Origin: Candidatus Gastranaerophilales bacterium
GTDB lineage: Bacteria; Cyanobacteriota; Vampirovibrionia; Gastranaerophilales; Gastranaerophilaceae
Direction: 5' to 3'
Assembly (NCBI GenBank): GCA_947630355.1
Contig: CANRHJ010000047.1
Span: 1-12,120, forward strand
DNA length: 12,120 bases
A program made the position numbers and the translations under genes. The notes under the pieces were generated by a model, which was given only the letters and a program-made list of their open reading frames with translations, ran no database searches and was not told where the DNA came from. Shown here one piece after another: positions 6,120 through 12,120 of this stretch (within the stretch, counting starts at the first letter, position 1; every line of letters starts with the position of its first letter).

Positions 6120-7115
6120 TTAATTATTATTCTGTGTAAGAGCATCCTGATGATATTTTAAAACACTTAAAGCTTCACAATATATTTCCATATCAAGGTT
6201 TAGCTGTTTCGCTTTAGTTTCCATATAAGAAATTTGTTCGTATATTTCAGGAGTAAACTCCGGCTGGTGGGTATTGTACCAATCCTGTTCAACACTGAGA
6301 CTTACAGCCTTTACTCCGTTTTTAACGACTTCATTAAACCATTTATCAATTTCCTCATAGTTATCATTTACACCCGGTATAATAATATATTTAACTTTTA
6401 CCAAATTATCCTCAGCCTGATGTTTAATGTACTTTCTGATATTATCCCAGACCTTATCATAACATTTAACTTGTTTAATGCGCTCATAAGTATCTTTACA
6501 GCCTGCATCCGTTGAAATAACAATACTCATGGCGCCAAGCTTTAATGCTTTTTCAATACTTTTTGAATATTTTATTCCCGATGTATTAATTCTTATATTT
6601 TTCGAACCGTTATTTACAAAGAAATCAATTAACTTATCAAAATCATCAAGGATGGTAGGTTCTCCGCCTCCGAAACACAAACAGGAACTTTCAAGATGCT
6701 TTATTATTCCCTTTTTGTACATATCCTTAATTATGGGGTAAATTTTATATTCTTTGTATTGATTAAAAGCTTTTTTATTATCTTTAGTATAACAATATGT
6801 ACAATTACAGTTACACTTTGTCCAATGATTGAATGTAAAGTGATTAATATAATCATCATCGCTCCAATCATTCTCATGCAGATAAATGCAGCCTTCACAA
6901 GAGTGAAGGTATTTGCCTTCCTTATGCATTTGTTTTAATTTATGTTTAATTTCAAAGAATTTATCCCAATCAATCTTTCCGCCGTGATAGTCCGAAAATA
7001 ATGTGGTTTGATATTCTGTTTCTCTGCCTTGCAAATATCCGTAACAGCAAAGCCGTATTTCATCGGTTCTGAACTCTATTCCTCTGTTTATCCATTGACA
7101 GCTTTTATAATACAT
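6120..7115 (-). CDS. radical SAM domain protein with N-terminal cysteine-rich segment
   Basis: A 331-residue predicted cytoplasmic enzyme. The radical SAM motif CxxxCxxC is C101, C105, C108 in KCNCNCTYCYT, with an extra Cys at 103. GGGEPT (149-154) is the SAM-binding GGE element. NTSGIKYS (178-185), VISTDAG (199-205) and IIPGVND (251-257) follow the usual barrel strands. Ahead of the core, CCYG (C23-C24) and SCEGC (C73, C76) resemble ligands for an additional iron-sulfur cluster, placed N-terminally rather than in a C-terminal SPASM domain; only one Cys remains at the C-terminus. The reaction cannot be assigned. AAAGGAT lies six bases before the ATG. A flavodoxin gene follows after 35 bases; flavodoxins reduce radical SAM clusters in several bacteria (established), so it may be the electron donor. 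There is no peptide substrate gene nearby to suggest RiPP maturation. Confidence 0.85.
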   Translation of the reverse strand: MYYKSCQWINRGIEFRTDEIRLCCYGYLQGRETEYQTTLFSDYHGGKIDWDKFFEIKHKLKQMHKEGKYLHSCEGCIYLHENDWSDDDYINHFTFNHWTKCNCNCTYCYTKDNKKAFNQYKEYKIYPIIKDMYKKGIIKHLESSCLCFGGGEPTILDDFDKLIDFFVNNGSKNIRINTSGIKYSKSIEKALKLGAMSIVISTDAGCKDTYERIKQVKCYDKVWDNIRKYIKHQAEDNLVKVKYIIIPGVNDNYEEIDKWFNEVVKNGVKAVSLSVEQDWYNTHQPEFTPEIYEQISYMETKAKQLNLDMEIYCEALSVLKYHQDALTQNNN

Positions 7116-7134
7116 TTTTTATCCTTTTAAGAAT

Positions 7135-7163
7135 ATTTTAAATAATATCTTTTGTATTAGCAA
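7135..7163 (-). promoter_or_regulatory. promoter for the radical SAM-flavodoxin operon
   Basis: On the minus strand TTGCTA (7163-7158) and TAAAAT (7140-7135) are separated by exactly 17 bases, with four and five of six consensus matches. Initiation would fall near 7128, about 13 bases before the ATG and very close to the SD. Confidence 0.5.
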
Positions 7164-7184
7164 GATGATATAAAAAATTTGATG

Positions 7185-7232
7185 TTTATTTTAATAAAAA
7201 AATATTGTATAATCGGATATCCAAGAAAGGAG
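7185..7232 (+). promoter_or_regulatory. promoter and ribosome binding site of the alcohol dehydrogenase gene
   Basis: A perfect -10 TATAAT (7208-7213) has TTTATT (7185-7190) 17 bases upstream as a weak -35. AAGGAG (7227-7232) is seven bases before the ATG at 7240. The palindrome GGATATCC (7215-7222) sits in the start-site region. The gene diverges from the radical SAM operon, with only 21 bases between the two -35 elements. Confidence 0.6.
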
Positions 7233-7239
7233 ATAAAAT

Positions 7240-8454
7240 ATGTGGAGAAGTGATGTTGATATCAATTCCGTTGTTGAATTACGTGTAAAGCCTAATGTTT
7301 ACTTTGGTTTCGGAGCTATTAACAAAATGGAAGATATAGCAAAAGATATGAAAACAAAAGGACTTGATAAAGTGCTTGTGGTTTCGGGCAGAAATGCTTA
7401 TAAGTCATCAGGTGCTTGGGATGTAATAGAAAAAGCATTCAAAAATAACGGAATAAGTTATATAAATTATGCGGAAGTAACACCGAACCCGACGGCGGAT
7501 GCTGTTGATGCAGCTGCAAAACTCGGCAGAGATTTCGGCGCAAAAGCAGTTATGGGTATAGGAGGAGGCTCGCCCATAGATGCGGCTAAAACTGCTGCTA
7601 TTATGCTTGCTAATGACGGAGTAAGCGCAAGAGATATAATGGAATTTAAGTTTATTCCCCAAAAAGCAGTTCCTATTGTAGCAATAAACCTGACACACGG
7701 AACAGGCACGGAAACTAACAGATTTGCGGTTGTTACTATTCCCGAAACACAGTATAAACCGGCTATTGCTTATGATTGCATTTATCCTTCATATTCAATA
7801 GATGACCCTGCTTTGATGATGAATTTATCACCCGAGCAAACAATATATGTATCAATAGATGCGGTTAATCATTCGGTCGAAGCGGCAACATCTAAGGTCG
7901 CATCACCATTATCAGTATCAACTGCAAAAGAATGTATCGAGCTTGTAGGGAAATACTTGCCGAAAATAAATGCTAACCCCAATGATAAAGAGGCAAGATA
8001 TTTCTTACTTTATGCATCAATACTTGGCGGTGTAAGTTTTGATAACGGCTTATTACACTTTACACACGCACTTGAACACCCCTTGAGCGGTGTTAAACCG
8101 AAATTATCACACGGATTAGGGCTTGCGATGATATTACCTGCGGTAATTAAGTATATCTACCCTGCTAAAGCTAAGACAATTGCGACTTTGTTTCATACAA
8201 TAATACCTGAATTAAAAGGAACACCTGATGAAGCGGAATTTGCTTCCAAAAAAGTTGAAGAATGGCTGTATTCTGTAGGTATTAAGAAAAAACTTTCAGA
8301 TGAAGGTTTTTCTGAAGCCGATATAGATAAACTGGTTAATTTGACTTTTGAAACTCCGTCATTATCGGGCTTGCTTGCGATTGCCCCGGTTGATGGCAAT
8401 AAAGAAACGGTAAAAGCAATATTTACCGAATCTTTAAAACCATATAACAAATAA
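7240..8454 (+). CDS. iron-containing alcohol dehydrogenase (group III)
   Basis: A 404-residue cytoplasmic NAD(P)-dependent dehydrogenase of full family length. The N-terminal nucleotide-binding half contains GIGGGSPIDAAK (106-117) and the HGTGTETN loop (153-160). The C-terminal helical half holds the metal ligands: D207 and H211 in SIDAVNHSVEA, H276 in HFTHALEHPLSG, and H291 in LSHGLGLA. This is the Asp-His-His-His set of FucO and butanol dehydrogenases, binding Fe2+ (or Zn2+). Such enzymes reduce short-chain aldehydes to alcohols to recycle NADH in fermentation, or work in reverse (family knowledge). This would fit the hydrogenase maturase at the left edge. Exact substrate and cofactor are not readable. 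It is monocistronic, with a TATAAT promoter, strong SD and intrinsic terminator. Its base composition is richer in G+C than the rest of the window, as expected for a highly expressed gene. Confidence 0.93.
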   Translation: MWRSDVDINSVVELRVKPNVYFGFGAINKMEDIAKDMKTKGLDKVLVVSGRNAYKSSGAWDVIEKAFKNNGISYINYAEVTPNPTADAVDAAAKLGRDFGAKAVMGIGGGSPIDAAKTAAIMLANDGVSARDIMEFKFIPQKAVPIVAINLTHGTGTETNRFAVVTIPETQYKPAIAYDCIYPSYSIDDPALMMNLSPEQTIYVSIDAVNHSVEAATSKVASPLSVSTAKECIELVGKYLPKINANPNDKEARYFLLYASILGGVSFDNGLLHFTHALEHPLSGVKPKLSHGLGLAMILPAVIKYIYPAKAKTIATLFHTIIPELKGTPDEAEFASKKVEEWLYSVGIKKKLSDEGFSEADIDKLVNLTFETPSLSGLLAIAPVDGNKETVKAIFTESLKPYNK

Positions 8455-8462
8455 ATTATTTT

Positions 8463-8500
8463 AATAAAATGAGAGTTATATAAACTCTCATTTTATTTTA
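8463..8500 (+). terminator. strong intrinsic terminator after the alcohol dehydrogenase gene
   Basis: AATAAAATGAGAGTT (8463-8477) and AACTCTCATTTTATT (8483-8497) form a perfect 15-bp stem around the loop ATATA, nine bases after the stop codon. The right arm and following TTT give a T-rich tail. Because the stem is A/T-flanked on both sides it could also act on the minus strand. Confidence 0.85.
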
Positions 8501-8504
8501 CAAT
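8476..8504 (+). promoter_or_regulatory. weak candidate promoter for the KAP NTPase gene
   Basis: TACAAT (8499-8504) is a five-of-six -10. Seventeen bases upstream is TTATAT (8476-8481), only three of six for a -35 and inside the preceding terminator hairpin. Only 34 bases separate the terminator from the start codon, so any promoter must be about here. Confidence 0.25.
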
Positions 8505-8531
8505 ATTAAATTGATGTAGGAATATGTATAA

Positions 8532-11288
8532 ATGTATAAAGAAGATAATGCTATAAATTATCCAATTGAAGATAAATTAGGTAATAAAGTATTTTCATTT
8601 TATTTAGCACAAGGAATTATAAATTTAAAGTGTACTTCTGAAGCTTTTGTAATTGGTTTATGCGGAGGATGGGGAGATGGTAAGACTTCAATTATCAATA
8701 TGTGTCTTAAGTATTTAAAGTATTTATATAAAAATCCGAATTTAACGTTTGAAGAAATTAATCAAAAACTTGAAAATGATAAGTGTGATAAAAAGAAAAA
8801 AAATAGTTTATCAAATATACTTTCTTATGTTGTTGAACTTTCTTTTTTAGGATTATTTACTATTGTTTTTTACTTTTTATTTTATGGTTTGATTTTTTTA
8901 TACAATCAATATGCGCAAATATATAGCAGCATTTGTTCTTTAGCAGTTGTATATTTTATATTTGAAAAGTTTTCAATTCCAATATTTAAAATATTATCAG
9001 AAGATGTTCAAATTATTTATCCTCTTAAAAAAATAAAGAATTTCTTTTTCCCTGAAAAAAATATCAAACCAATAATAATAAATTTTAAACCTTGGAATTT
9101 CACCAATTCTGAAAAAATTTTAGAAAAATTCTTTTCTTTATTAGAAAAGGAAATAAATAATTCAGATTTAAAATGTTATTCAAATTTAACAGCTTTAATT
9201 AAATTATATTCAAAATCATTTTTAAATATTGATTTATCTGTTTTTGATAAACTTCAAGATAAAAATATAATAGATATAAAAAACAAAATAGAAAGAATAT
9301 TAAAAGAGTGTAATAATCGTAAAATTATTGTAATTATTGATGATATAGACAGATTATTACCTGAAGAAATAATAACTATTTTTAAAACCGTAAAAATAAT
9401 TGCAGATTTTCCTAATATTATATACGTTTTATCTTTCGATAAGGTTAAAACAATTGAAATTCTAGAAAACCATTATAAATTTAATGCCCATGATTACATA
9501 AAAAAAATAATACAAGTTGAAAAAAATATTCCTCCTATTGAAAATGATATCTTAAAAGATATTTTTATTAATAATTTAAAAGAACTTGTTAATACTCTAG
9601 ATGAAACAGAAAGTAATGATATAAATAATTTATATGATTATGCTCTTAAAAATAAATATATATTTAATTTAAGAGATTTAAATAAATTTTATAATACATT
9701 TGGTTTTATTTATTCTGCTTATAAGTATGAAAATATAAATTTAAGAGACTTAATTGCCATTACTGCTGTAGAAGTATTTGAACCGAGTTTATATAAATTT
9801 ATTTGGGATAATAAAAATAGTTTCTCAGATGGACACATATTTATGAAAAAACCCGATAATTGTTGGATTCAAACTAATGATAAAATAAATATTTGGCTAT
9901 CATTATTAGATTTTGTTATTGAATTAAAGAAGTATAATAATATAGATATTATTATATTGCTTTTTCCTAACTTATTTAAAGATATAAAAGAAAAAAATTA
10001 TAATGATTATGCATTCTCTTCTAATAATAATGAAGATTTTATAGAAGAAATACAAGAATTTATAACATTTATAAAGAATAAACCTGAGTACTTATTTAAT
10101 TCAGATGTAGAATACAGAAGAATTAATGATTACAAATTTTTTGATAATTATTACAGAGTCAATTTTGATAAAAAAACAATAACTTCAGCTGAAAATAAAA
10201 AACTTATAAATTTATTAAAAAATATAAAATACTTTAAAAATGAATTTTATAAGTTATTTAAAATTAATCCTAATAAACCAGCAGATTTCTTAAGAGGATG
10301 GTATTCTATTTATAATAATAAAAATAGAACAAAGAAAAATTCATTATTACTTGTTGAGAATTTATTAGCAATTGATTCTATGGAAGTTATTAGTTCATTA
10401 GATAATAATTATAGTTATTTTTATTTTATTCCAGATATTATAAAAAATTATAATGAGGAAAATCCTGATTCAAAAATTTTAATTAGTGATGTTTATAAAA
10501 TAATACAAGCTCAAATACAAAATATTGAGAAGAACTGTTTAGCTTTCTTATTTACAATTTGCCGTTTATATATATTCCCTTTGACAAATCCTCCTATTAA
10601 AAACGATGAAGAACAGAAAATATTAGATGAAATTAAAGATATAATTAATAAAAAAATAACAAAAAAAGCCATTTTAAATGATAATAAAAGTATGAAGTGT
10701 TTGGATTATTTATATCATTATTTTAATGGGAATAATTTTGTGGTTAATTTTATTACTGAAATATTACAAGATGGACAGGAAGAAAATTTATTAAAAGTCC
10801 TTTTAACGGGTAATAATGTGTCCGGTGAATACATGGGATATGGATATGTATATAAATTTTTTAAAGATTATGTTTCTAAAGATAAAGAGTTAAAAAATAA
10901 ACTTTTAGATATTTATTATTCAGATAAGTATAAAAATCTGATGTCTAATAAAATATATTATTGCGAGGATGATTATATAATTAGTTCAAAAGAACACATT
11001 GTAAAGGAAATTTTAAAATTATTTGTTGATAATTTTGATGAATTTAATAATGATAATATATTTGCTCATATACAAGATAAAAATGAGTTAGAAAATATTT
11101 TAAATGCTATAGAAGAAAAATACGGAAATTCCACAAATGAAGAAATAAAATTTATTAAAGAAATTTCTTTTAAGAATTCAACTTCTGAATTAATAAAGAA
11201 ATTGAGATATATAAGAGAGTGTATTTGTGAATACCCTATTTTGTTTGAAAAATATGAAGGTACATTAAATAAGTTAATAGAAGGATAA
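8532..11288 (+). CDS. KAP-family membrane-associated P-loop NTPase, candidate phage-exclusion protein
   Basis: A 918-residue protein. Walker A is GGWGDGKTS (45-53). Two predicted membrane helices (about 103-124 and 128-148) are inserted between Walker A and the rest, as in KAP NTPases. INFKPWNF (183-190) matches the family FxxW element. Walker B is VIIDDIDRL (267-275). YVLSFDK (298-304) and YIKKIIQVEKNIPP (322-335) complete the core. Residues from about 340 to the end are a long, mostly helical, Lys/Asn/Ile-rich region that I do not recognise. KAP NTPases include PifA, which excludes phage T7, and Kidins220 (established). The defence role here is inference. The AGGA (8518-8521) is ten bases from the ATG, a weak SD. 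The coding sequence is strikingly AT-rich beside its neighbours and it stands alone between two terminators, which suggests horizontal transfer. QatBCD-type partners are not visible. Confidence 0.85.
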   Translation: MYKEDNAINYPIEDKLGNKVFSFYLAQGIINLKCTSEAFVIGLCGGWGDGKTSIINMCLKYLKYLYKNPNLTFEEINQKLENDKCDKKKKNSLSNILSYVVELSFLGLFTIVFYFLFYGLIFLYNQYAQIYSSICSLAVVYFIFEKFSIPIFKILSEDVQIIYPLKKIKNFFFPEKNIKPIIINFKPWNFTNSEKILEKFFSLLEKEINNSDLKCYSNLTALIKLYSKSFLNIDLSVFDKLQDKNIIDIKNKIERILKECNNRKIIVIIDDIDRLLPEEIITIFKTVKIIADFPNIIYVLSFDKVKTIEILENHYKFNAHDYIKKIIQVEKNIPPIENDILKDIFINNLKELVNTLDETESNDINNLYDYALKNKYIFNLRDLNKFYNTFGFIYSAYKYENINLRDLIAITAVEVFEPSLYKFIWDNKNSFSDGHIFMKKPDNCWIQTNDKINIWLSLLDFVIELKKYNNIDIIILLFPNLFKDIKEKNYNDYAFSSNNNEDFIEEIQEFITFIKNKPEYLFNSDVEYRRINDYKFFDNYYRVNFDKKTITSAENKKLINLLKNIKYFKNEFYKLFKINPNKPADFLRGWYSIYNNKNRTKKNSLLLVENLLAIDSMEVISSLDNNYSYFYFIPDIIKNYNEENPDSKILISDVYKIIQAQIQNIEKNCLAFLFTICRLYIFPLTNPPIKNDEEQKILDEIKDIINKKITKKAILNDNKSMKCLDYLYHYFNGNNFVVNFITEILQDGQEENLLKVLLTGNNVSGEYMGYGYVYKFFKDYVSKDKELKNKLLDIYYSDKYKNLMSNKIYYCEDDYIISSKEHIVKEILKLFVDNFDEFNNDNIFAHIQDKNELENILNAIEEKYGNSTNEEIKFIKEISFKNSTSELIKKLRYIRECICEYPILFEKYEGTLNKLIEG

Positions 11289-11290
11289 CC

Positions 11291-11317
11291 TACTATTTCG
11301 TTTTTTACGAAGTAGTA
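11291..11317 (+). terminator. intrinsic terminator after the KAP NTPase gene
   Basis: TACTATTTCGT (11291-11301) pairs with ACGAAGTAGTA (11307-11317) over 11 bp with one G-U pair, around a T5 loop, two bases after the stop codon. The downstream TAATTATTTTGTTT is T-rich but not a clean tract. Confidence 0.7.
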
Positions 11318-11320
11318 TAA

Positions 11321-11422
11321 TTATTTTGTTTAAAAGTAAAGTCTTATATAGTTAATAAAAATACAATTCAAGAAGGTAAATCATATCAAACTTCTGATGA
11401 TGTTTGGATTTATACTTATTAA
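11321..11422 (+). pseudogene. possible remnant of a coding sequence C-terminus
   Basis: The otherwise empty gap between the KAP gene and higA contains a frame open for 33 codons with no ATG. Its end reads IQEGKSYQTSDDVWIYTY and then stops. The second half looks protein-like in composition (Gly, Asp-Asp, Trp, Tyr) compared with the surrounding A/T runs. It could be the stub of a gene lost when the KAP block arrived, or chance. No family is recognised. Confidence 0.15.
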
Positions 11423-11432
11423 TTTTTAAATT

Positions 11433-11762
11433 CTAGAGTGCAATTTGCTTATTTCTTTTTGCTTGATTAAAAGGAACTATATTTGAAAGTACGCTTTCAA
11501 TTTTTTGCCCTTCTTGCAATAATTCCAGATTAGATTGGAGTCTTAAAAAATAGCCTTTAGATAGTCCAAAATATTTTGTTAATCTTAAATCGGTATCAGC
11601 GGTAATACCTCTTTGTCCCCTAACAATAGCATTAATCCTGTTTGGCGGTACTTTAATAGCCTTAGCTAGGGCATTTTGAGTTATCTCAAGCGGTTCTAAG
11701 AACTCATCTCGTAAGATTTCCCCGATATGAGGTATAGGAATATTTTCATTGTTTTTTAACAT
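11433..11762 (-). CDS. higA: HigA-family antitoxin (XRE/HTH)
   Basis: A 109-residue protein with the HigA signature IPIPHIGEILRDEFLEPL at the start (8-25). A helix-turn-helix spans about T28-R48 (TQNALAKAIKVPPNRINAIV), followed by GQRGITADTDLRLTKYFGLS (49-68), typical of the HigA/VapI group. It neutralises HigB and represses its own promoter through the HTH (family knowledge). The C-terminal tail is longer than the minimal family and charged. The ATG has AAAGGAT about seven bases upstream. It lies downstream of the toxin gene, the usual reversed higB-higA order, but 78 bases separate them instead of a tight junction, and that gap contains a promoter. Confidence 0.92.
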   Translation of the reverse strand: MLKNNENIPIPHIGEILRDEFLEPLEITQNALAKAIKVPPNRINAIVRGQRGITADTDLRLTKYFGLSKGYFLRLQSNLELLQEGQKIESVLSNIVPFNQAKRNKQIAL

Positions 11763-11782
11763 AATTAAAATCCTTTATTTAT

Positions 11783-11811
11783 ATTATATATTACGTACAA
11801 CGTAAAATCAA
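11783..11811 (-). promoter_or_regulatory. higA promoter with a palindromic operator in its spacer
   Basis: On the minus strand TTGATT (-35, 11811-11806) and TATAAT (-10, 11788-11783) are separated by exactly 17 bases. Fifteen of these, 11805-11791, form the palindrome TTACGT-TGT-ACGTAA. A repressor bound there would cover the promoter. HigA operators are short palindromes of this kind, so autoregulation is likely. Transcription would start near 11776, at the SD, giving a very short leader. Confidence 0.65.
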
Positions 11812-11840
11812 GAGTGCATTAAATATATAATTAATAAAAA

Positions 11841-12120
11841 TTAATCATGGTAATCCGTAATCTCTACATTCAGGGCATTATTATCAACCCAGTTAAAACA
11901 AATGCGGTATTGGTCATTAATTTTTATTGAATATTGTCCTTTTCTGTTCCCTGCCAATAATTCAAGATGATTTGATGGCGGGATACGTAAATCGTTAATA
12001 TTTTCTGAAACATCAAGACTGTGTAATTTAATTAAAGCTCGGGGTTGAATTTCAGTGGGTAATTTTTTAGAAAACTTACCGTTAAATATTTTTTCGGTTT
12101 CTTTACAAGCAAAATTTTTA
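11841..12120 (-). CDS. higB: HigB-family toxin (RelE superfamily), start cut by window edge
   Basis: The last 92 codons of a HigB toxin are visible; the start codon and a few residues lie beyond the right edge. The sequence matches the family closely: FACKETEKIFNGKFSKKLP, then LRIPPSNHLELL, then GNRKGQYSIKINDQYRICF, ending EITDYHD. The C-terminal Asp-Tyr-His corresponds to the catalytic D90-Y91-H92 of Proteus HigB. HigB is a ribosome-dependent mRNA endonuclease that stops translation when HigA is lost (established). The frame is open with no disruption, so the toxin is probably intact. The antitoxin gene follows 78 bases downstream. The G+C is close to that of the left part of the window, unlike the neighbouring KAP gene. 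Confidence 0.92.
   Translation of the reverse strand, partial: KNFACKETEKIFNGKFSKKLPTEIQPRALIKLHSLDVSENINDLRIPPSNHLELLAGNRKGQYSIKINDQYRICFNWVDNNALNVEITDYHD

Noticed and set aside
6234..6938. Three plus-strand frames (93, 70 and 80 codons) opposite the radical SAM gene
   Set aside because: They are hydrophobic shadows of an AT-rich gene with conserved motifs on the other strand.
7408..8450. Minus-strand frames of 80-96 codons opposite the alcohol dehydrogenase gene
   Set aside because: The plus strand encodes a complete enzyme with all ligands; the antisense frames have no supporting signals.
8524..8556. Alternative ATG at 8524 for the KAP gene
   Set aside because: It is out of frame with 8532 and stops after ten codons; the AGGA is also too close to it.
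11435..11818. AGAGTGCA repeated at 11435 and 11811 as possible attachment or target-site repeats
   Set aside because: Only eight bases, one copy at the higA stop and the other beside its promoter; they do not flank the low-G+C block.
8532..11840. A QatABCD-type or other multi-gene defence operon built around the KAP gene
   Set aside because: No QueC-like, TatD-like or other partner is present; the KAP gene is flanked by terminators and then higBA on the other strand.
1..12120. CRISPR array, tRNA/rRNA genes, insertion sequences
   Set aside because: No regularly spaced repeats, no cloverleaf-like or rRNA sequence and no transposase motif were seen on either strand.

Overview
The window is AT-rich bacterial DNA with short intergenic gaps and ordinary Shine-Dalgarno (SD) sequences. 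It looks like a fermentative anaerobe: the left edge carries hydG, an [FeFe]-hydrogenase maturase, and the middle carries an iron-dependent alcohol dehydrogenase. Two unrelated soluble proteins begin with a short leader ending in a Phe-Gly/Phe-Arg-Gly element (ISFGA, VFRG). I associate that style with gut Gastranaerophilales/Melainabacteria (non-photosynthetic Cyanobacteria). This is an impression from memory, at roughly even odds, and not a database result.

Layout, left to right. (1) 1-426, minus: 5' part of hydG. (2) 588-3097, plus: a two-gene, translationally coupled envelope O-acylation cassette, with a membrane-anchored SGNH/DltD-AlgX-like protein followed by an MBOAT O-acyltransferase. 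(3) 3123-4189, minus: a HAD-superfamily phosphatase, preceded by a possible 35-codon small ORF whose end overlaps the phosphatase SD. (4) 4413-5462, plus: an orphan phosphoribosyltransferase-like protein, ending in a hairpin and a T-rich octamer repeat. (5) 7115-5506, minus: a radical SAM protein followed after 35 bases by a flavodoxin. The flavodoxin has two good translation starts, one adding a signal peptide and one omitting it. (6) 7240-8454, plus: iron-containing alcohol dehydrogenase with a clear promoter, SD and strong terminator. (7) 8532-11288, plus: a 918-residue KAP-family membrane NTPase of much lower G+C than its neighbours, with its own terminator. (8) 12120-11433, minus: a higB-higA toxin-antitoxin pair (higB cut by the window edge).

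The left two thirds reads as core or lifestyle genes: hydrogen and alcohol metabolism, envelope acylation, redox chemistry. From about 8500 rightwards it reads as accessory DNA, with a probable horizontally acquired NTPase of a class known from phage exclusion and, beside it, a toxin-antitoxin module. G+C counted by hand on single 60-base lines falls from 30/60 at 7501-7560 (alcohol dehydrogenase) to 8/60 at 9661-9720 (KAP gene) and returns to 25/60 at 11641-11700 (higA).

The most interesting points are: the flavodoxin with dual starts behind a radical SAM gene; the stand-alone KAP NTPase in a low-G+C block; and a 15-bp palindrome that lies exactly in the 17-bp spacer of a promoter between higB and higA.
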